Shown: positions 1 to 6,717 of the stretch, in pieces
How the letters are laid out: every line of letters starts with the position of its first letter
Position numbering within the stretch: position 1 is the stretch's first letter
Source: DASWKG01 sp036396755
GTDB lineage: Bacteria > Actinomycetota > UBA4738 > CALAEC01
Direction of reading: 5' to 3'
DNA: 21,540 nt
NCBI GenBank assembly: GCA_036396755.1
Contig: DASWKG010000138.1
Span: 1-21,540 of the forward strand
Notes under the pieces: model-generated
The model's input: only the letters and a program-made list of their open reading frames with translations
What the model was told of the DNA's origin: nothing
The model's database searches: none
Translations under genes and position numbers: made by a program

Positions 1-4
1 GACC

Positions 5-796
5 GTGAGACCGAAGATCCTGCTCTCGACCGCGCCGTGGTTCCGGCGCCCCCTCCGCGAGGCGTTCCACCACGCGCGCGAGGCGGGGTACGAGGCCGTC
101 GAGGTCATGGTGACCCAGGACCCGGCGACCCAGGACGGCGACACGATCTCGGCGCTCGCCGAGCAGTTCGGGCTTCGGGTCGAGGCGCTCCACGCGCCGT
201 TCCTGCTGGTGACGCGCCGCATCTGGGGGACGGAGCCGGTCGAGAAGATCTACCGGGCCACGCAGGTCGCCACCCAGGCCGGCATCCCGCTCGTGGTCGT
301 GCACCCGCCCTACAAATGGCAGACGCGGTACCGCCAGTGGATCGCGCGCAGCCTCATCGAGTACTCGGCGCACACCGGCGTGATCATCGGGGTCGAGAAC
401 ATGTTCCCGATCAAGCTCCCGGGCGAGCGCGGGATCCGCTTCCACGCGCGGCAGCAGCTCGAGGAGCTGGACCACTACCCCACCCTCGTGCTCGACACGA
501 GCCACCTGGCGGTATCCGGGTTCGATCCGCTGGAGGTCTACGAGCGGTACCGGACGAAGGTCGTCCACTTCCACGTGTCGAACAACGCGGGGAAGGGGTG
601 GGACTCGCACCTGTCGGTCGACGAGGGCGTGCTGTCGCTCGACACGCTGCTCACGCGCATCGGCGAGAACGGCTTCGGCGGCACGGTGGCGCTCGAGCTG
701 GACCTTCGCCGCTACATCGGGGACGACGCCGCGGTGACCGAGGTGCTGATCCGCAACCGCGAGTTCTGCGAGGAGCACCTCGGGGTCAGGGCGTGA
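5..796 (+). CDS. Sugar phosphate isomerase/epimerase-like TIM-barrel protein (Rv0498-like)
   Basis: 263 aa in the AP-endonuclease-2/xylose-isomerase-like TIM-barrel superfamily, cytosolic. Metal-ligand positions of the fold are visible: Glu131 in VENMF, Asp164 and His167 in LDTSHLA, His188/His190 in VVHFHVSN, and Glu231 in ALELD. The N-terminus (MRPKILLSTAPW) and the segments HAPFLLVTRRIWG and VVVHPPYKWQ resemble the mycobacterial protein Rv0498 as I remember it, and that supports the GTG start at base 5 although only four upstream bases are present. That GTG lies inside GTGA, so an upstream gene may end in the overlapping TGA, as happens elsewhere in this window. The 3' end overlaps the response regulator by 4 nt. 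Substrate is unknown; isomerase, epimerase or endonuclease-like activity cannot be told apart from sequence alone. Confidence 0.88.
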   Translation: MRPKILLSTAPWFRRPLREAFHHAREAGYEAVEVMVTQDPATQDGDTISALAEQFGLRVEALHAPFLLVTRRIWGTEPVEKIYRATQVATQAGIPLVVVHPPYKWQTRYRQWIARSLIEYSAHTGVIIGVENMFPIKLPGERGIRFHARQQLEELDHYPTLVLDTSHLAVSGFDPLEVYERYRTKVVHFHVSNNAGKGWDSHLSVDEGVLSLDTLLTRIGENGFGGTVALELDLRRYIGDDAAVTEVLIRNREFCEEHLGVRA

Positions 797-1167
797 CCAC
801 GCGGGTGGTGATCGTTGAGGACGCCCCCGATGTTCGCGAGATGCTGATCACCGTCCTGGCGATGCACGACTTCGAGGTCGTCGGCGAGGCGCGCGACGGC
901 TCGGAGGCCGCCGGGGTGGTCGAGGCGACCGACCCCGACATCGTCGTGATGGACTACATGATGCCCGAGGTCAACGGGCTGGAGGCCACCCGCCGCATCC
1001 GCGCGACCCGCCCCGACCAGCGCGTGATCCTGTACTCCGCCTATCTCGACGGCAAGCTCCGGGCCGAAGCCGTGGACGCCGGCGTCGCCGTCTGCGTCCC
1101 CAAGGGCGCCGGGGTCGAGGAGCTGGTCCGAGAGATCAGCGCCGCGGCCGTCGAGCTCGGGGACTGA
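793..1167 (+). CDS. Single-domain response regulator (CheY-like receiver)
   Basis: 124 aa made only of a receiver domain, with no DNA-binding or enzymatic output domain. Key residues are Glu9-Asp10 in the acidic pocket, phospho-acceptor Asp54 in VVMDYMMP, Ser82 at the switch Thr/Ser position and Lys104 in the VPKG motif. The GTG start at 793 overlaps the TGA stop of the isomerase (GTGA), which suggests translational coupling. The frame is open much further upstream (to 37), but that part is antiparallel-biased shadow sequence of the isomerase, and the receiver begins exactly at TTRVVIVEDAPD. No kinase is adjacent; the nearest in this window is the PAS histidine kinase at 6806, a possible but unproven partner. 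Output would have to go through protein-protein contact. Confidence 0.93.
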   Translation: MTTRVVIVEDAPDVREMLITVLAMHDFEVVGEARDGSEAAGVVEATDPDIVVMDYMMPEVNGLEATRRIRATRPDQRVILYSAYLDGKLRAEAVDAGVAVCVPKGAGVEELVREISAAAVELGD

Positions 1168-1170
1168 CCC

Positions 1171-1305
1171 ACGCGCCGGAGCACCCGCGTCATCATCGTC
1201 GTCCTCCTGCTGATGATGCTCATCGCGGCGGTCGCGCAGCTGTTCCTGGCACAGGGGGACCGGGGACTCCCGGGGCCCGGGGTGACGCCCTCCCAGGGGC
1301 CCTGA
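1171..1305 (+). CDS. Possible 44-codon small membrane protein (non-standard start)
   Basis: Directly after the receiver's TGA, in the same frame, lies a short open stretch that reads like a real single-pass membrane protein: a basic start (RRSTR), about 20 hydrophobic residues (VIIVVLLLMMLIAAVAQLFL), then a polar Gly/Pro-rich tail ending at TGA 1303-1305. There is no ATG/GTG/TTG before the hydrophobic part. The first in-frame ATG is at 1213, inside the hydrophobic segment. An ACG at 1171, preceded by GGGGA at a suitable distance, would be one base from ATG. It may be a decayed small gene, a gene with an ACG start, a read-through extension of the receiver, or chance hydrophobicity. No homologue is recognised. 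Confidence 0.3.
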   Translation, partial: TRRSTRVIIVVLLLMMLIAAVAQLFLAQGDRGLPGPGVTPSQGP

Positions 1306-1308
1306 GTG

Positions 1309-1329
1309 TAGGGTTTCCGCCAGGAGGGA
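1309..1329 (+). promoter_or_regulatory. -10 box and Shine-Dalgarno of the aminotransferase gene
   Basis: TAGGGT at 1309-1314 fits the TANNNT -10 pattern, and AGGAGGGA at 1322-1329 is a near-perfect ribosome binding site 4 nt before TTG 1334. The strong site decides the rare TTG start. A start point about 7 nt after the box would give a leader of only about 13 nt. No convincing -35 was seen. Confidence 0.5.
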
Positions 1330-1333
1330 TTGA

Positions 1334-2425
1334 TTGACGCAGATCGAGCGACTTCCGCTGGGGCCCGGGCCCTCGCCCGTCCACCCGCGCGTCCGCGAGG
1401 CGATGGCCCAGCCCATCATGGGGCACCTCGACCCCGACTTCCTCGAGATCCTCGACGAGGTGAGCGACCTCCTCCGCCGGGTCTTCCGAACCGAGCAGCT
1501 CGCGTACGCGGTCTCGGCGACCGGCAGCGGCGGGATGGAGGCCGCGATGGTGAACCTGCTCGAGCCGGGCGAGACCGCGATCATCGGCGTGGCGGGCTTC
1601 TTCGCCGACCGGATGGCGCAGATCGCCGAGCGGGTGGGGGGCAACGTCGTGCGGGTCGAGGCCGAGTGGGGGCGGCCGGTCGATCCCGAGGACATCCGGA
1701 CCGCGCTCACGGACCATCCCGCGGCGAAGGTCGTCGGGATGGTGCACGCCGAGACCTCGACCGGCGTGTGGCAGCCGATCGAGGACGTGGCGGCGATGTG
1801 CCGCGAGCGCGACACCTACTTCGTGCTCGACGCGGTCGCCTCCCTCGGGGGCAATCCGCTCGAGATCGACACCCTGGGGATCGACGTGTGCTTCTCGGGG
1901 AGCCAGAAGTGCCTGTCCGTGCCGCCGGGCCTGGCCCCGATCACCTACTCGGCCCGGGCGCTGGAGGCGGTGGAGTCGCGGAAGACGCCCGTCCGGTCCT
2001 GGTACTTCGACGTCACCGGCGTCCGCCAGTACGTCGGCACCGAGCGCCGCTACCACCACACCGCGCCGATCTCGATGATCTACGCGCTCCGCGAGGGGCT
2101 GCGGATGGTGGTCGAGGAGGGGCTCGAGGCCCGGTGGAAGCGCCACGAGGAGGTGGGGCGCCGGTTCCAGGAGCGGCTCGAGGGGCTCGGGTTCACGATC
2201 CTTCCCGCGCTCGAGCATCGCCTCCCCCAGGTGACGGCTGCCCTGCTCCCCGAGGGCCTCGACGACCGCGCGAGCCGCACGCGGCTCCTTCGAGAGCACG
2301 GGATCGAGGTGGCCGGCGGCCTCGGCGAGTACGCCGGCCGCATGATGCGCTTCGGCCTGATGGGCGAGGGCGCGCGCGACGAGATCGCCGACCGCCTGCT
2401 CGCGGCCATCGAGCACGTCATCTGA
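1334..2425 (+). CDS. Class V PLP aminotransferase (serine-pyruvate/alanine-glyoxylate aminotransferase type)
   Basis: 363 aa, full length for the alanine-glyoxylate/serine-pyruvate aminotransferase branch of fold-type I PLP enzymes. GPGPSPVHPRVREAM opens the protein, followed by the PLP-phosphate loop SATGSGGMEA (61-70), HAETSTGV (138-145), Asp166 in VLDAVASLGG that pairs with the pyridine nitrogen, and Schiff-base Lys192 in SGSQKCLSVPPG. The C-terminal small domain includes the RFGLMGE region near 339-345. The enzyme would move an amino group between a small amino acid such as Ser or Ala and glyoxylate or pyruvate; the exact pair cannot be read from sequence. Start is TTG with a strong ribosome site. 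The gene ends 31 nt from the convergent acyltransferase gene with no clear terminator between them. Confidence 0.93.
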   Translation: MTQIERLPLGPGPSPVHPRVREAMAQPIMGHLDPDFLEILDEVSDLLRRVFRTEQLAYAVSATGSGGMEAAMVNLLEPGETAIIGVAGFFADRMAQIAERVGGNVVRVEAEWGRPVDPEDIRTALTDHPAAKVVGMVHAETSTGVWQPIEDVAAMCRERDTYFVLDAVASLGGNPLEIDTLGIDVCFSGSQKCLSVPPGLAPITYSARALEAVESRKTPVRSWYFDVTGVRQYVGTERRYHHTAPISMIYALREGLRMVVEEGLEARWKRHEEVGRRFQERLEGLGFTILPALEHRLPQVTAALLPEGLDDRASRTRLLREHGIEVAGGLGEYAGRMMRFGLMGEGARDEIADRLLAAIEHVI

Positions 2426-2456
2426 TCAGCGGCTCCGCGCCGCGCCCAGGCGACCG

Positions 2457-3473
2457 CTACCAGAACACCGAGCGGCGGTGCATGAGGTTGCGGTAGAGCA
2501 TCTGCTGGATCTCGTCGCGCACGCGGTCGGTGAGCTCGAAGACGAGCAGCGCGTCCTGCCAGGCGTCGTCGGGGTACTCGTCGGTGCGGATCGGCTCCCC
2601 GAACTCGATCACCCACTTCGACGGCAGCGGGATCGCCCCGAGCGGGCCGAGCCACGGGAACGTCGGCGTGATCGGGAAGTACGGCAGGTTGAAGATGCGC
2701 GCGAGCGGCTTCGCCTGCGAGAGCATCGGATAGATCTCCTCGGAGCCAACGATCGCCACGGGAACGATGGGGGCCTTCGCGTGCAGCGCCAGCTCGATGA
2801 AGCCGCCACGCCCGAAGCGCTGGAGGCGGTAGCGGTCCTTGAAGCGCTTCCCCACGCCCTTGTAGCCCTCGGGGAAGACGCCGAGGAGCTCGCCGGCCGT
2901 CAGCAGTCGCAGTGCGTCGGCCTCGGTGGCGAGCGTGTTGCCCGACTTGCGCGCCAGCTCGCCGACGAACGGCATCCGGAACGCCAGGTCGGCCGCGAGC
3001 AGGCGGACGTGGCGATGCGCGGGATGCTCGTCGAGCAGCCCGAACTTCATGATGACGGCGTCCATGGGCACCGTGCCGGCGTGGTTCGCGACGAGGAGCG
3101 CCGACCCTTCGGACGGGACCTGCTCGAGGCCTCGCCAGTCGACGCGGAAGTAGTCGTGGTGCAGGAGACGGGCGAGCGGGGCCAGCACCTTCTCGGTGAG
3201 CTCGCGGTCGAAGCCGAACACGTCGATCTCGTAGTCCCCGGTGAAGCGCCGTCGGAGGAACGCGAGCAGCTCCTCGACCGCCTCGGCGTCGAACGGGCCG
3301 ATCTTCTCGCGCGGGGGCGGCTTCCCCTGCCCCGGCCGCCCGAGATGCACGCGGCACAGCCCTTCGTCCCCGATCGCCCGGTTGCGGCAGCGCGCGCCGC
3401 TCGCGGTGGTCGCGGTGCAGCGGGGGTCGGCCTGCTTCGCGCCGATCGGGATCACCTGCGCCACCCGGCTCAC
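2457..3473 (-). CDS. PlsC-like lysophospholipid acyltransferase with N-terminal Cys/His motif (Rv0502-like)
   Basis: 338 aa from a GTG start that overlaps the epimerase stop as GTGA. The acyltransferase core has NHAGTVPMD (His131, Asp138; HX6D rather than the textbook HX4D), LLAADLAFRMPFVG, FPEG at 198-201, and PIVPVAIVGSEE. This is the glycerolipid acyltransferase fold, expected to act at the inner membrane face moving an acyl chain to a lysophospholipid or related acceptor. N-terminal residues 19-43 hold Cys19-X9-Cys29-X10-Cys40-X2-His43 with the pattern CTATTxxGxxC, a short motif known from scattered bacterial and phage proteins that looks able to bind metal. The frame stays open 22 codons further upstream, but that part lies inside the epimerase gene and has no homology signal. 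The pairing with a GalE2-like epimerase matches Rv0501-Rv0502. Confidence 0.9.
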   Translation of the reverse strand: MSRVAQVIPIGAKQADPRCTATTASGARCRNRAIGDEGLCRVHLGRPGQGKPPPREKIGPFDAEAVEELLAFLRRRFTGDYEIDVFGFDRELTEKVLAPLARLLHHDYFRVDWRGLEQVPSEGSALLVANHAGTVPMDAVIMKFGLLDEHPAHRHVRLLAADLAFRMPFVGELARKSGNTLATEADALRLLTAGELLGVFPEGYKGVGKRFKDRYRLQRFGRGGFIELALHAKAPIVPVAIVGSEEIYPMLSQAKPLARIFNLPYFPITPTFPWLGPLGAIPLPSKWVIEFGEPIRTDEYPDDAWQDALLVFELTDRVRDEIQQMLYRNLMHRRSVFW

Positions 3474-4519
3474 CCCTTCGCCTTCTCGAATCGCTCCTGG
3501 CCCTTGCGGCGCAGGAACGCGTAGAGGTCGCGCTCCCACTCGGCGACCCGGTCGGGGGTGATGCGGCCGCGGACCTTGAGGCTGGCGGCGAAGTCCTCGA
3601 GCGCCTCGCGGGTGGTGCGCTCGGGCCGGAACCCGAAGCGCTCCTCGAGCAGACCGTTGTCGGCGACCCGCCCGTACACGAGCAGACGCAGCTGGTCGGT
3701 GGAGAAGTCGACGAGCCCGAACCGGCGCAGCGCCGAGCCCACCGGCAGCGCGAGCGGCAGGAGGATCGGGATCGAGGGCCGGCCGAGCACGCGGAGCGCC
3801 TGCGAGAGGTAGAGCACGCCGTCGGCGGCCACGTTGTAGGTACCGGGGTGGTCTTCGCGGACGGCGCGGTAGAGCGCCTCGACCGCATCGTCCTCGTGCA
3901 GAAGCTGGAGCCGCGGGTCGAACCCGAGCGGCGTGGGGACGACCGGCAGGGAGAAGTACCGCGTGAGCGACGAATGGATGTTCGGTCCGATGAAGTTCGC
4001 GAAGCGCAGGATCGTGAGCGCGGCGTCGGGGCGACGGCGGGCGAAGCCGCGAGCGTAGCCCTCGGCCTCGAGCGAGTCCTTCGCGTAGCCACTCGGGGGC
4101 TCCGATCGCGCCGACATCTGCTCGGTGAAGACCGCCGGGTCCTTGGCCCCGGCGCCGTACACGGCGGTCGTCGACTTCATCACGAGCTTCCGAACGACCT
4201 CTGCGCGCTGGCAGGCGGCGAGGAGCTGCATCGTGCCGATGACGTTGATCTCCTTCATCTGGCTGCGGCCCCCGACACCCGCCGGCGTGGCCAGGAGGTT
4301 GAGGTGCACGACGGTGTCGACCTCGGTCGTCTGCAGCACCTTCACCACGAGCGGGTTCCGGATGTCGGCGCGGACGAACTCGAGGCGCTCGAGGTCGAGC
4401 CGAGGCTCGTCCACGTCGACGCCCACGACGTACTCGACGTCGGGGTCGCGCTCCAGCCGCCGGGCGAGCATGCCCGCCAGGTGCCCCGCGATGCCCGTGA
4501 TCAGGACGCGCCTGCCCAT
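3470..4519 (-). CDS. NAD-dependent epimerase/dehydratase family protein, GalE2-like (Rv0501-like)
   Basis: 349 aa extended SDR protein. The Rossmann motif is TGIAGHLAG (8-16), with VGVDVDEP after beta-2 and VRADIRNP for the adenine pocket. Ser116 lies in MKSTTAVYG. The region expected to hold the catalytic YxxxK reads Tyr145-Ala-Lys-Asp-Ser149, so Ser stands in the Lys position and no other YxxxK is present nearby; the family may bind nucleotide without classical epimerase chemistry. A C-terminal tail (about 300-349) is rich in charged residues. ATG at 4519 has no clear ribosome site but has TAGCCT 7 nt upstream, suggesting a leaderless mRNA. The stop overlaps the acyltransferase start, so the two are probably co-translated. 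Synteny with Rv0501-Rv0502 is from memory. Confidence 0.9.
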   Translation of the reverse strand: MGRRVLITGIAGHLAGMLARRLERDPDVEYVVGVDVDEPRLDLERLEFVRADIRNPLVVKVLQTTEVDTVVHLNLLATPAGVGGRSQMKEINVIGTMQLLAACQRAEVVRKLVMKSTTAVYGAGAKDPAVFTEQMSARSEPPSGYAKDSLEAEGYARGFARRRPDAALTILRFANFIGPNIHSSLTRYFSLPVVPTPLGFDPRLQLLHEDDAVEALYRAVREDHPGTYNVAADGVLYLSQALRVLGRPSIPILLPLALPVGSALRRFGLVDFSTDQLRLLVYGRVADNGLLEERFGFRPERTTREALEDFAASLKVRGRITPDRVAEWERDLYAFLRRKGQERFEKAKG

Positions 4520-4526
4520 CGGGCCC

Positions 4527-4532
4527 AGGCTA
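4527..4532 (-). promoter_or_regulatory. Putative -10 box (TAGCCT) for a leaderless epimerase mRNA
   Basis: TAGCCT on the minus strand ends 7 nt before ATG 4519, and no Shine-Dalgarno sequence lies between. That spacing puts the expected start point at or next to the A of the ATG. Confidence 0.45.
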
Positions 4533-4573
4533 CCCGACGGGGCCCGGGAGGACGACCCGCGAACGAGGTGCGC

Positions 4574-4579
4574 TAGGCT
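4574..4579 (+). promoter_or_regulatory. Putative -10 box (TAGGCT) for the 4588 gene
   Basis: TAGGCT ends 8 nt before GTG 4588. It sits back-to-back with the epimerase -10 box, 41 nt apart, so both divergent promoters are packed into the 68-bp space between the two start codons. A GGGG directly before the GTG is too close to be a good ribosome site. Confidence 0.4.
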
Positions 4580-4587
4580 CGGGGATC

Positions 4588-4872
4588 GTGGCGGTCGAGA
4601 CGACGGAATGGGCGAGGGACATCCTCACGCGGGCGCACCAGGCGGCCCGGCGGTTCAACGCGGAGGCGCAGATCCGCGTGGCCCGCACACCCGCGGGCGT
4701 CGAGGCCCTGCTCACGGACGCCCCAGCCGACAGCGACCACCGGCTCGCGGTGGGCGAGGCCACGATCTTCGTCGAGGCCGGCCTCGAGGGGCTGCTCGAC
4801 GTCGAGGAGCCGCACGACCGGCTGGTGCTCCGGCCGCCGGGCTCGACGCCGAACCCGCGCGGCGAGCACTGA
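4588..4872 (+). CDS. Small HesB/IscA-like protein without cysteines
   Basis: 94 aa from GTG. The middle part (about 35-82) has the alternating pattern of the HesB/IscA-like domain, with HRLAVGEATIFVEAGLEGLLDVEEPHDRLVLRP resembling the 'D-x-V-x-x-x-x-x-x-v-f-v-x-x-x-x-x-x-l-d' core seen in short actinobacterial HesB-like proteins. The conserved cysteines used by true IscA to hold iron or a cluster are absent (the protein has none), so a scaffold role is unlikely. It is divergent from the epimerase gene, and its stop lies one base before the stop of the convergent hydrolase gene. Base composition and codon use fit a real gene. Family assignment is by eye and tentative; treat it as a conserved hypothetical if a profile search fails. 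Confidence 0.7.
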   Translation: MAVETTEWARDILTRAHQAARRFNAEAQIRVARTPAGVEALLTDAPADSDHRLAVGEATIFVEAGLEGLLDVEEPHDRLVLRPPGSTPNPRGEH

Positions 4873-4873
4873 G

Positions 4874-5566
4874 TCAGGCGTACCGGCCAAGGAAGAGCAG
4901 GATCAGGTTCCGCACCTTCTCCCCTTCGCGACCCTCGAGGATCGCCGTGCCGTGGTCGCTGCCGACCAGGACCTCGACGCGTTTCGGAGGAGGGGACGCG
5001 GCGAACAGCGACTCCGCGGTGGACTGCGCCAGGCGATCGCCCTCCGCCGCGAAGAACAGCTTCGGCTCCTCGACCGCGGCCGCGGCCTCGCCGGAGACCT
5101 CCAGGCCGAGGAAGCTCGCGGTCGCCGAGAGCGCGACGATGCCGGCGAGCGGGACCGACTCGCCGGGCGCTGCCACCAGCGCGGCGGAGGCCCCGACGTC
5201 GGCGCCGATGACGAACACCTCCTTCGCTCCTCGCGAGCGCGCCTCGGCCGCGGCCGCCGAGACGTCCGCCGGCGATCGCACGACGTCCTCGGCGCCGGCG
5301 GAGCCGCCGGTGCCACGCAGGTCGAACGCGAGCGTCAGATAGTCGCGGTCGGCGAGGAAGTCCGCGAGCTCCGCCATCGCCGCGCGGTCCTCCCCGTAGC
5401 CGGGCGCGAGCACCACCGCCACCTCGCCCGAGCCGCGGACCTCACCCTCGAGCGTGACGCCGTCGTCCGTCGTGAAGCGGATCACCTCTCCGGGGGGCGG
5501 GGGCTCGGCGGCGGAGCAGCCCGCGAGGAGCAGCGCCAGGAGCGGCGCCGCGAGGAGGCGCATCAC
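4874..5566 (-). CDS. Lipoprotein alpha/beta-hydrolase-fold protein with Asp at the nucleophile elbow
   Basis: 230 aa with an N-terminal lipoprotein signal: MMRLL, a hydrophobic core, and lipobox LLAG-Cys17, so it should be a lipid-anchored exported protein. The rest is a dienelactone-hydrolase-like alpha/beta hydrolase: VVLAPGYGED (51-60), FDLRGTGGS (81-89), the elbow VIGADVGAS with Asp123 where Ser or Cys is usual, AEGD (Asp177) and GSDHG (His205). The triad would thus read Asp-Asp-His; haloalkane dehalogenases use an Asp nucleophile, but this could equally be a non-catalytic relative. GTG (5566) overlaps the upstream kinase stop as GTGA; an ATG one codon later gives TGATG. It is the last gene of an HTH-Clp1-hydrolase run. 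Confidence 0.85.
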   Translation of the reverse strand: MMRLLAAPLLALLLAGCSAAEPPPPGEVIRFTTDDGVTLEGEVRGSGEVAVVLAPGYGEDRAAMAELADFLADRDYLTLAFDLRGTGGSAGAEDVVRSPADVSAAAAEARSRGAKEVFVIGADVGASAALVAAPGESVPLAGIVALSATASFLGLEVSGEAAAAVEEPKLFFAAEGDRLAQSTAESLFAASPPPKRVEVLVGSDHGTAILEGREGEKVRNLILLFLGRYA

Positions 5567-6453
5567 TCAGAGCCGAGGAGGTTGCGCAGCTCGACGCGGC
5601 GGGCGCGATGGCCTTCCTCGAGACGCACCGAGCCGAGAACGAGCGCCTTCGGCGCCTCCGAGACCGGCGAGATGAGGCGGAGCCCACCGTCCTCCGGCAC
5701 GTGCTCGAGGTAGCCGATGCCCAGACAGCCGCCCTTGCCGTCGGAGAGCCCGACGAGGATGTGCTCGAGGACCGACAGGTCGAACAGGTCGGGCAGCGTG
5801 GGCATGAACACCGTGGGCTTCACCCGCCAGCGCTGCAGCGGCTCGGTGAAGTAGCGGCGCATCGCGCCCTCGCGGTTGAGCGCGCGCTGCTCGACCGAGG
5901 TGGGAACGACGTCGGGGTGCACCTGCAGCTCCATGACCTCAGCGGCGGAGAAGCGCCGCACCACGCCGAGGACCGGCTCCAGCTCGTCACCGCGCGAGAG
6001 CCCGATCACGAGGTCGGGCTGGAGGAGCTGCACCTTGTAGCTCTTGAGGAGCTGGCCGTAGACGCCCGAGACGAGCCCGGTGGTGTCGATGACCACGAGG
6101 TCTGCGCCCTCGCCCAGCGCGCGGTCGAGGAGGAGCCGGGTGCCGATCACGAGCGGCAGGAGGTGCCCCTGGGGGGAGGTCGAGCCCACGAAGGCGAGCC
6201 CGTCTGCCTTCGCCAGCGACTCGGGGTCGAGGTCGCCGTTCGTGCGGCAGAGCCGCATGCCGATCGTCGTGGGCGGGCCCACCGTGGACTGCCCGACGTC
6301 GGCGTCGATGTACGCGACGGACAGACCGGACTCGAGCCCGGTCCTCGTCAGACGCCGTGCCAGGGTGGTCTTGCCGCAGTCCAGGCCGCCCACGAGGAAG
6401 ACGACTCCTCGACGGGATACGGCCTGCTCGACGGCGCTCTCGTGTGGATCCAT
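5563..6453 (-). CDS. Clp1/Nol9-type P-loop polynucleotide 5'-hydroxyl kinase homologue
   Basis: 296 aa. The Clp1_P-type P-loop fold is clear: Walker A GGLDCGKTT (22-30), YIDADVGQSTVGPPTTIG (48-65) with the Asp-x-Asp-x-Gly-Gln signature, FVGSTSPQGHLLP (88-100) and the Walker B/lid region VVIDTTGLVSG (120-130). Eukaryal and archaeal relatives phosphorylate 5'-OH ends of RNA; bacterial members are mostly uncharacterised, so RNA kinase activity is an inference. The ATG at 6453 has GGAGG 5 nt upstream. The gene follows the HTH gene by 54 nt on the same strand and overlaps the lipoprotein hydrolase gene by 4 nt, suggesting one operon. Confidence 0.87.
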   Translation of the reverse strand: MDPHESAVEQAVSRRGVVFLVGGLDCGKTTLARRLTRTGLESGLSVAYIDADVGQSTVGPPTTIGMRLCRTNGDLDPESLAKADGLAFVGSTSPQGHLLPLVIGTRLLLDRALGEGADLVVIDTTGLVSGVYGQLLKSYKVQLLQPDLVIGLSRGDELEPVLGVVRRFSAAEVMELQVHPDVVPTSVEQRALNREGAMRRYFTEPLQRWRVKPTVFMPTLPDLFDLSVLEHILVGLSDGKGGCLGIGYLEHVPEDGGLRLISPVSEAPKALVLGSVRLEEGHRARRVELRNLLGSE

Positions 6454-6507
6454 CCACGCCTCCGAACAGGGCCCACCCGCCCGGAAGGCTCGGATCCGTG
6501 ACTGTGC

Positions 6508-6708
6508 CTAGCCCGCCTCGGTGTACCTCGCGTCCAGGTACCGGTTCACGTCCTCTTCCCGAACCCGGTACCCACGTCCGATCCTCACCGCAGGGAGATC
6601 TCCCTGCTTGATGAGGCGATACACGGTCATCTTGGACACTCGCATCACCTGGGCGACCTCGTTCACGGTCACGAATTGAGCCTCACGGAACGATCTATCA
6701 GGGGCCAC
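6508..6708 (-). CDS. Small excisionase-family HTH DNA-binding protein (Rv0500A-like)
   Basis: 66 aa from GTG 6708. The winged HTH of the MerR/excisionase type fills residues 13-60: VTVNEVAQVMRVSKMTVYRL is the helix-turn-helix, then PAVRIGRGYRVREEDVNRYL forms the wing. VMRVSKMTVYRL is essentially the signature of the actinobacterial family that includes Rv0500A, a relative of the developmental regulator BldC. Such proteins bind DNA directly, often cooperatively. A second GTG at 6672 has a reasonable GAGG 8 nt before it and would give 54 aa; I prefer 6708 because family members carry a short arm before the TVNEV motif. The frame is open back to 6885, but that part crosses the divergent kinase promoter and start. 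TACAAT lies just upstream. Confidence 0.87.
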   Translation of the reverse strand: MAPDRSFREAQFVTVNEVAQVMRVSKMTVYRLIKQGDLPAVRIGRGYRVREEDVNRYLDARYTEAG

Positions 6709-6717
6709 GCTGGGGCG

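Noticed and set aside
530..560. tRNA-like GGGTTCGATCC stretch
   Set aside because: No acceptor stem or anticodon arm around it, and it lies inside the conserved isomerase coding sequence.
37..792. Receiver protein extended upstream to 376 aa
   Set aside because: The extra part is the isomerase gene read in another frame, Arg/Pro/Gly-rich with no domain; the GTG at 793 fits the receiver exactly.
712..1815. Long minus-strand open frame of 367 codons
   Set aside because: Spans two plus-strand genes and an intergenic gap; low-complexity Arg/Ser/Pro-rich product typical of antisense shadow in high-GC DNA.
1220..2416. Minus-strand open frame of 398 codons opposite the aminotransferase
   Set aside because: The sense strand encodes a complete class V aminotransferase with all motifs; the antisense product is rich in His, Arg, Pro and Leu without domains.
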